DNA of 9,455 bases. Source: Chloroflexota bacterium (GTDB lineage: Bacteria; Chloroflexota; Dehalococcoidia; Lucifugimonadales; Australimonadaceae). The DNA is taken from NCBI GenBank assembly GCA_026713505.1, contig JAPOOH010000134.1, forward strand, positions 1-9,455. The letters run 5' to 3'. This document shows, one piece after another, positions 6,219 through 9,455 of the stretch; the first letter of the stretch is position 1; each line of letters begins with the position of its first letter. Made by a program: the position numbers and the translations under genes. Below the pieces are notes generated by a model. The model was not told where the DNA came from. It did not search any database and saw nothing but the letters and a program-made list of their open reading frames with translations.

Positions 6219-6514
6219 ACATCCTCGGCGTCGGCAACCTGGAGCTCATCTGGATACTCCTGCTCGCGCTCGTGCTGCTGGGACCGGGGCGCATGGTCGA
6301 CGCCGCGCGCTCGATGGGGAAGTACTGGCGCGAGGCGCAGCACGTCCTCCGTGCCGCTGCGGACGCGGCCACGGTCAGCCTCGACGCGCCTCCTCCCGGC
6401 GCCCCCCGTGACCCGCTCCCCGAGCCGGATGACGCGGTCACACGCGTCGACTCCGGCGAGGAAGCGGACGGCGCCGCGCAGGGCCGTGGGGACGAGCAGC
6501 CGGAGGCCCGTTAG
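6215..6514 (+). CDS. TatA/TatB-like twin-arginine translocase subunit
   Basis: This 99-residue protein has the TatA/B layout: a short periplasmic start, one membrane helix (LELIWILLLALVLLGPGR, 9-26), an amphipathic helix (MVDAARSMGKYWREAQHVL) and an acidic, Pro-rich cytoplasmic tail. In Tat export, TatB forms the receptor with TatC and TatA forms the pore that moves folded proteins. Here Glu10 sits at the start of the membrane helix and the hinge is L-G-P rather than the F-G of TatA, which leans towards a TatB-like role. The low conservation of this family keeps that tentative. It starts on an ATG that overlaps the upstream TGA, so translation is coupled to the methyltransferase-Maf gene; tatC follows after 2 nt. 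Confidence 0.8.
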   Translation: MNILGVGNLELIWILLLALVLLGPGRMVDAARSMGKYWREAQHVLRAAADAATVSLDAPPPGAPRDPLPEPDDAVTRVDSGEEADGAAQGRGDEQPEAR

Positions 6515-6516
6515 CC

Positions 6517-7356
6517 ATGGCCAGGGAGATGACCCTCCGCGAGCACCTTGACGAGTTGCGCAGGAGGCTCGTCATCGTCGTCGTGTTCGTCATCCTCGCG
6601 ATGGTCGCGGCGTTCGTCTTTCGCGACCCCATCATCGAATTCCTGCTGGAACCCGGCTTCGCCGACCTCGACGAGAAGCCGATAGCCACCGAGGTGCTCG
6701 AGACGGTGAGCGTGACGTTCAAGGTGACGCTCCTCGTCGCGTTCGCCGCGTCGCTGCCCGTCGTGCTCTACCAGGTCATCATGTTCGCGTCCCCCGGCCT
6801 CACTGCTCGGGAACGGTTGTACATCTTCCTCTTCCTGCCCGGCGTGCTCATCGCCTTCGGGGCGGGTGTGGCGTTCGGTTACTACGTCCTGTTCCCGCCG
6901 GCGTTCTACTTCCTGTTCAACTTCGGCGCGGAGAACGTCAACCCGGAGATCCGCATCGCCAGCTACGTCAACGTCCTCACGTCGCTCATGTTCTGGATGG
7001 GCGTAGTCTTCCAGATACCCTTGGTCCTCTTCGGGCTGGGACGCCTCGGCGTCGTCAGTTCGCGATGGCTGCTCCGACGCTGGCGCTTCGCCGTCCTGCT
7101 GGCGTTCGTCGCCGCCGCGATGATCACGCCTACGTTCGACCCCGTGAACCAGACGCTGGTGGCCGTCCCCATCATCGTCCTCTACCTGTTCGGCATCCTG
7201 CTGGCGCGGTTCGGCGAGCGGCTGCGGCGCGGCAAGAGGGAGAAAGCGGCCAGCGGCCCTGGCCTGCTGCGCCGCGCGGGACGCCGGCTCGCCTTCTGGC
7301 GACTGCCCGGCTACGTCTGGCGCAGGGTATTCCGTCGTGGGCGGGGCGAGCCGTAA
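6517..7356 (+). CDS. tatC: Sec-independent protein translocase TatC
   Basis: This 279-residue protein is the multi-spanning core of the Tat system and binds the twin-arginine signal peptide. The N-terminus has MTLREHLDELRRRL (5-18), the family hallmark. FASPGLTARER (90-100) places Phe90 and Glu99 exactly like E. coli Phe94 and Glu103, which are needed for signal recognition. Later come FQIPLVLFGLGRLGVVS and MITPTFDPVNQTLVAVP, the conserved fifth and sixth helix region. About six membrane helices can be seen. From residue 233 there is an unusually basic cytoplasmic tail of about 47 residues with roughly 16 Arg/Lys. The ATG at 6517 has GGAGG 10 nt upstream (6502-6506). The alternative ATG at 6529 is too close to its GGGAG and would cut the N-terminus. 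The next gene begins inside or just after the end. Confidence 0.95.
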   Translation: MAREMTLREHLDELRRRLVIVVVFVILAMVAAFVFRDPIIEFLLEPGFADLDEKPIATEVLETVSVTFKVTLLVAFAASLPVVLYQVIMFASPGLTARERLYIFLFLPGVLIAFGAGVAFGYYVLFPPAFYFLFNFGAENVNPEIRIASYVNVLTSLMFWMGVVFQIPLVLFGLGRLGVVSSRWLLRRWRFAVLLAFVAAAMITPTFDPVNQTLVAVPIIVLYLFGILLARFGERLRRGKREKAASGPGLLRRAGRRLAFWRLPGYVWRRVFRRGRGEP

Positions 7357-8608
7357 GGTGGGGGCGCCTGAACGACTTGCGAGCGTACTCCCGTTCTACT
7401 ACGGCTGGGTCATCGTGGGTGTGGGCGCCGCGGCGGTATCGTCGCGGGTTATCGGCTCTGTCGAGGCGGCAAGCGTCTTCGCTGCCGCCCTCATCGCCGA
7501 GCATGGATGGAGCACGACCCTCCTTGCGGCGCCGATCTTCATCGGCAGCTCCGCCAGCGCGCTGGGCGGCCCGTTCGTGGGACGCTTGCTGGACAGGCGC
7601 GGACCCCGGCTCGTCACCGCCCTGGGGACGGCGCTCGTCGGTATCTCCTGCTTCGTGCTCGCCGCCACCAACTCCATCCTCTTCTACATCGCGTTCTATA
7701 GCCTGCTGCGCATGACGGGGCAGGGCATGGTGCAGCTCTCCAGCCAGATCACCGCCGCCAAGTGGTTCGAGCGCAGGCGTGGACGCGCCATCGGGTTCAT
7801 CTCGCTCATATCGAGCATGGGCCTCATCGCCGCGCCACCCGTCGCGCAGGCGCTCATCGACGGCCCCGGCCTCGCCGCCGCGTGGATGGCGTTCGGCTTC
7901 CTGGCGCTCGGGCTCGGTACGCTGCCGTCGCTGCTGCTCCTCGTTCGCAGCCCGGAGGACATGGGCCTGCAACCGGACGGCGCGCAGCGTGCCCAGGCGC
8001 CGCCACAGCGTCACAGTTTCACAGCGACCCAGGCGGTGCGTACGCCAACGCTGTGGGCCATCATCGTTGCCGTCTTCCTGATCTCCGCGGTGATGACCGG
8101 CGTGGGCTTCCTCCAGTTCTCCTACTACACCATCGCGCGCGGCATCCCGGAGTCCACCGGCGCGTACGTCGTAAGCGCCTTTGCGCTCGGGTTCACCCTC
8201 GGCGGCGTCACCTGGGCCCCCCTCACCGACCGCCTGCCCGTCCGACCGGTGATCATCGTGCTCTACGCCTCAGGCGTACTCACCATGCTGATGATGCTTC
8301 AGGTGCACGCGCCGTGGCAGGCGTTCCTGGCGGCGCTTTCGTTCGGCACGCTCGTGGGCGGTTCGATCCAGTTGCCGACGATACTCATCGCCGGCTACTA
8401 CGGGAGGGCGCACGTCGGCGCGATAGGCGGCACCGTGCACGTGGCGCGCGGATTCGGGCTCGGGAGCGGTCCGGTGATCGGAGGTTTCGTGCTGAACGCG
8501 TTCAGCTACGAAGCGGCGTGGACCGCGTTCGCGGTCTTCGCGGGCTCGGCGGCGCTGCTGATGGGGTTCGCGCGGAGGCCCCGGCTGCCGGTGGGCGTCT
8601 CAGCCTGA
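7337..8608 (+). CDS. MFS transporter, FYYGW/monocarboxylate-OFA-like
   Basis: This 423-residue carrier has about twelve membrane segments. The N-terminus has PFYYGWVIVGVG (19-30) and then EHGWSTT (55-61), the pattern of the group that includes oxalate/formate and monocarboxylate carriers. Motif A is GRLLDRRGPR (82-91), and KWFERRRGRAIGF (142-154) is a further family block. The middle loop before segment 7 reads GLQPDGAQRAQAPP. The substrate is unknown; an organic anion is the best guess by family. The GTG at 7337 has AGGG 9 nt upstream and overlaps tatC by 20 nt. A second in-frame GTG at 7358 lies 1 nt after the tatC stop and is almost as likely. Either way it is read with tatC. No functional link with Tat is known, so it may only share the operon. 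Confidence 0.87.
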   Translation: MGGASRKVGAPERLASVLPFYYGWVIVGVGAAAVSSRVIGSVEAASVFAAALIAEHGWSTTLLAAPIFIGSSASALGGPFVGRLLDRRGPRLVTALGTALVGISCFVLAATNSILFYIAFYSLLRMTGQGMVQLSSQITAAKWFERRRGRAIGFISLISSMGLIAAPPVAQALIDGPGLAAAWMAFGFLALGLGTLPSLLLLVRSPEDMGLQPDGAQRAQAPPQRHSFTATQAVRTPTLWAIIVAVFLISAVMTGVGFLQFSYYTIARGIPESTGAYVVSAFALGFTLGGVTWAPLTDRLPVRPVIIVLYASGVLTMLMMLQVHAPWQAFLAALSFGTLVGGSIQLPTILIAGYYGRAHVGAIGGTVHVARGFGLGSGPVIGGFVLNAFSYEAAWTAFAVFAGSAALLMGFARRPRLPVGVSA

Positions 8609-8629
8609 CGCGCTGTCGGACGCGGGACT

Positions 8630-8863
8630 TCAGGAAGAGGGCTTGTCGGACGTGGACTCGGCCTTCTCCTGCTCGCCGGAAGCGGGTGCTGGGTCGGCGG
8701 CCTTGCCCTCGACGCCTTCCTTGACCTCGCTGACGGAGCCGCGGAACTCGCGGATGCCCTTGCCGAGCGCGCGGCCGATCTCGGGCACGCGGCTCGCTCC
8801 GAAGATGACGAGCACGATGATCAGGATGATGGTCAGTTCCGGCCAGCCCAGTCCGAATGGCAT
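8630..8863 (-). CDS. tatA: Sec-independent translocase subunit TatA
   Basis: This 77-residue protein is a canonical TatA/TatE pore-forming subunit. It has a short N-terminus, one membrane helix (PELTIILIIVLVIFG, 8-22) with Phe21-Gly22 at the hinge, the family sequence SRVPEIGRALGKGIREFR (24-41) as amphipathic helix, and a charged Glu/Lys/Ser tail. The match to TatA is much better than that of the subunit upstream of tatC, which suggests a division of labour between TatA and a TatB-like partner. GGGAG lies 8 nt before the ATG at 8863. It converges on the MFS gene with only 21 nt between the stops and is divergent from the CinA-like gene. Its leader carries a perfect 14-bp palindrome. Confidence 0.95.
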   Translation of the reverse strand: MPFGLGWPELTIILIIVLVIFGASRVPEIGRALGKGIREFRGSVSEVKEGVEGKAADPAPASGEQEKAESTSDKPSS

Positions 8864-8876
8864 CGCACAGACTCCC

Positions 8877-8890
8877 GCTCGTTAACGAGC
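8877..8890. promoter_or_regulatory. Perfect 14-bp palindrome GCTCGTTAACGAGC in the tatA leader
   Basis: The sequence equals its own reverse complement over 14 bases. It lies between the putative -10 box and the ribosome site of tatA, about 14-27 nt before the ATG and roughly at +1 to +14 of the transcript. This is a classic place for a repressor operator; as RNA the two halves could pair only within a tiny loop or between molecules. No regulator is encoded nearby. Confidence 0.45.
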
Positions 8891-8896
8891 ACAGTC

Positions 8897-8905
8897 AGCA
8901 TACCA
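8897..8905 (-). promoter_or_regulatory. tatA: Extended -10 promoter (TGGTATGCT) for tatA
   Basis: On the minus strand TGG is followed by TATGCT, giving the TGn extension plus a hexamer matching four of six bases. It lies 33 nt upstream of the tatA ATG, so the transcript would begin near 8890, at the edge of the palindrome. I see no clear -35. Confidence 0.4.
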
Positions 8906-8935
8906 CACGCGTGCCCCGTCGGCGGAGGCATCCAT

Positions 8936-8971
8936 CCCCTCTCCCTCAGGAGAAGGCAACGCGATCCGGCG
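8936..8971. repeat. Possible degenerate REP-like repeat
   Basis: CCCCTCTCCCTCAGGAGAAGG begins this stretch, with TCTCC and GGAGA (8940-8944, 8949-8953) pairing around a CTCA loop, and GGTGAGG follows about ten bases on. This resembles the widespread CCCTCTCCC...GGGAGAGGG...GGTGAGGG intergenic repeats of many environmental genomes, in a decayed form. Only one copy is in the window, so the call is tentative. Confidence 0.25.
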
Positions 8972-9021
8972 CGGTGAGGCCCTCGGCGGGGCATGCGGGT
9001 AGCGCCCGCCGCAGGAGCGAC

Positions 9022-9027
9022 TACACT
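9022..9027 (+). promoter_or_regulatory. Putative -10 box (TACACT) for the CinA-like gene
   Basis: TACACT matches the -10 consensus at four of six bases and lies 42 nt before the ATG, giving a leader of about 36 nt with a strong ribosome site. Just upstream, GCGGG and CCCGC (8995-8999, 9005-9009) form a five-base-pair hairpin with a TAGCG loop. No clear -35 is visible. Confidence 0.3.
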
Positions 9028-9069
9028 ATTCCGAACGCACCTATCCGGGCGCCGCAATGGGAGGAGACG

Positions 9070-9455
9070 ATGTTCCTGAACGACGAACAACAGCAGCTCG
9101 CGAGCGACATCGCGGAGCGCCTCATCGCACGGGGCGAGACCGTCGCCGTGGCCGAGTCGACGACGGGAGGACTCGTCTCCGCCGCGCTGCTGGGGGTCGC
9201 GGGCGCGTCGCGCTACTACGCCGGAGGCGGCGTCCTCTACACGCTCAACTCCCGCACGGCGCTCGCCGGAGTCCCAGCCGAGACCTACGCCAACTACCGC
9301 GGCACCACGCCTGAGATGCTGGGCGCGCTCGCGGAGGCGATGCGCGAGCGGTTGGGCGCAACGTGGCGCATCGCAGAGCCCGGCGCTGCGGGAGCCGGGC
9401 GCAACCGCTTCGGCGTTCCCGCGGCGGGCCCCGCGGGCCGCCGCGCCGGGCCCCC
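9070..9455 (+). CDS. CinA C-terminal-domain protein (nicotinamide-nucleotide amidase family), 3' end outside window
   Basis: The first 128 residues are present; the rest is beyond the right edge. I translated it from the ATG at 9070, which has GGAGG 5 nt upstream (9060-9064). AESTTGG (29-35) matches the AESxTGG motif of the PncC/CinA C-terminal domain, with Ser31 as the expected nucleophile. This family removes the amide from nicotinamide mononucleotide in NAD recycling. LLGVAGASRYYAGGGVLYTL fits the domain core. The segment after it reads NSRTALAGVP, with Arg where many members have Lys, as in a divergent branch of the family. WRIAEPGAAG also fits. From about residue 107 the sequence departs from the expected PTGNRxGDPAGH-type block and becomes pure G/C, so the last codons are doubtful. 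There is no N-terminal MoCF-like CinA domain; it is a single-domain form. Confidence 0.85.
   Translation, partial: MFLNDEQQQLASDIAERLIARGETVAVAESTTGGLVSAALLGVAGASRYYAGGGVLYTLNSRTALAGVPAETYANYRGTTPEMLGALAEAMRERLGATWRIAEPGAAGAGRNRFGVPAAGPAGRRAGP

Noticed and set aside
8985..9010. GGCGGG/CCCGCC hairpin before the CinA-like gene
   Set aside because: It competes with a shorter inner hairpin and is expected by chance in such GC-rich DNA, so I noted it only as part of the promoter region.
1..9455. CRISPR array, tRNA, rRNA, insertion sequence or phage genes
   Set aside because: I found no regularly spaced direct repeats, cloverleaf or rRNA-like stretch, transposase motif or terminal inverted repeats while reading both strands.

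Overview
This is a visibly high-GC bacterial window with tightly packed genes. It carries eleven protein-coding genes, two of them cut by the window edges, and no gene-free stretch longer than about 206 bases. The gene content (a HerA-type ATPase paired with a small HAS-barrel-like protein, an FYYGW-type MFS carrier, several TatA-like proteins with one TatC, and very short spacers) suggests an environmental bacterium, perhaps a Chloroflexota (Dehalococcoidia/SAR202-like) genome. That assignment is inference from gene style only. The abrupt G/C-only right edge suggests a contig end.

Left part (1-2790). A minus-strand pair holds the N-terminus of a HerA-like ATPase (1-345, partial) and, upstream of it, a 214-residue protein with a HAS-barrel-like N-terminus (342-986). 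The two are coupled by a GTGA overlap. A 38-bp divergent spacer separates them from a plus-strand thiamine-phosphate synthase (1025-2086), which has an extra helical N-terminal domain of about 140 residues. This gene converges on a minus-strand RimJ/RimL-type acetyltransferase (2083-2790), and the two stop codons share the same CTAG.

Middle part (2947-8608). A single MFS exporter (2947-4203) starts with TTG. It is followed by a hairpin and then what looks like a coupled operon. The first gene is a fused protein, an RlmD/TrmA-family RNA m5U methyltransferase joined to a Maf-type nucleotide pyrophosphatase (4326-6218). Next come a TatA/TatB-like protein (6215-6514), TatC (6517-7356) and a second MFS carrier (7337-8608). 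These genes touch or overlap by ATGA, a 2-nt gap and a 20-nt overlap.

Right part (8630-9455). A canonical TatA lies on the minus strand (8630-8863), with a perfect 14-bp palindrome in its leader. Beyond the divergent spacer is the start of a CinA C-terminal-domain protein (9070 to the window end). Together with tatC and the upstream TatA/B-like gene, a full Tat export machine is encoded within about 2.7 kb, but split over both strands.

The most interesting items are the methyltransferase-Maf fusion, which joins m5U synthesis to a family reported to hydrolyse m5UTP; two putative leaderless promoters with a -10 box 6-7 nt before ATG; the HerA/HAS-barrel pair; the unassigned N-terminal domain on ThiE; and the palindrome in the tatA leader.
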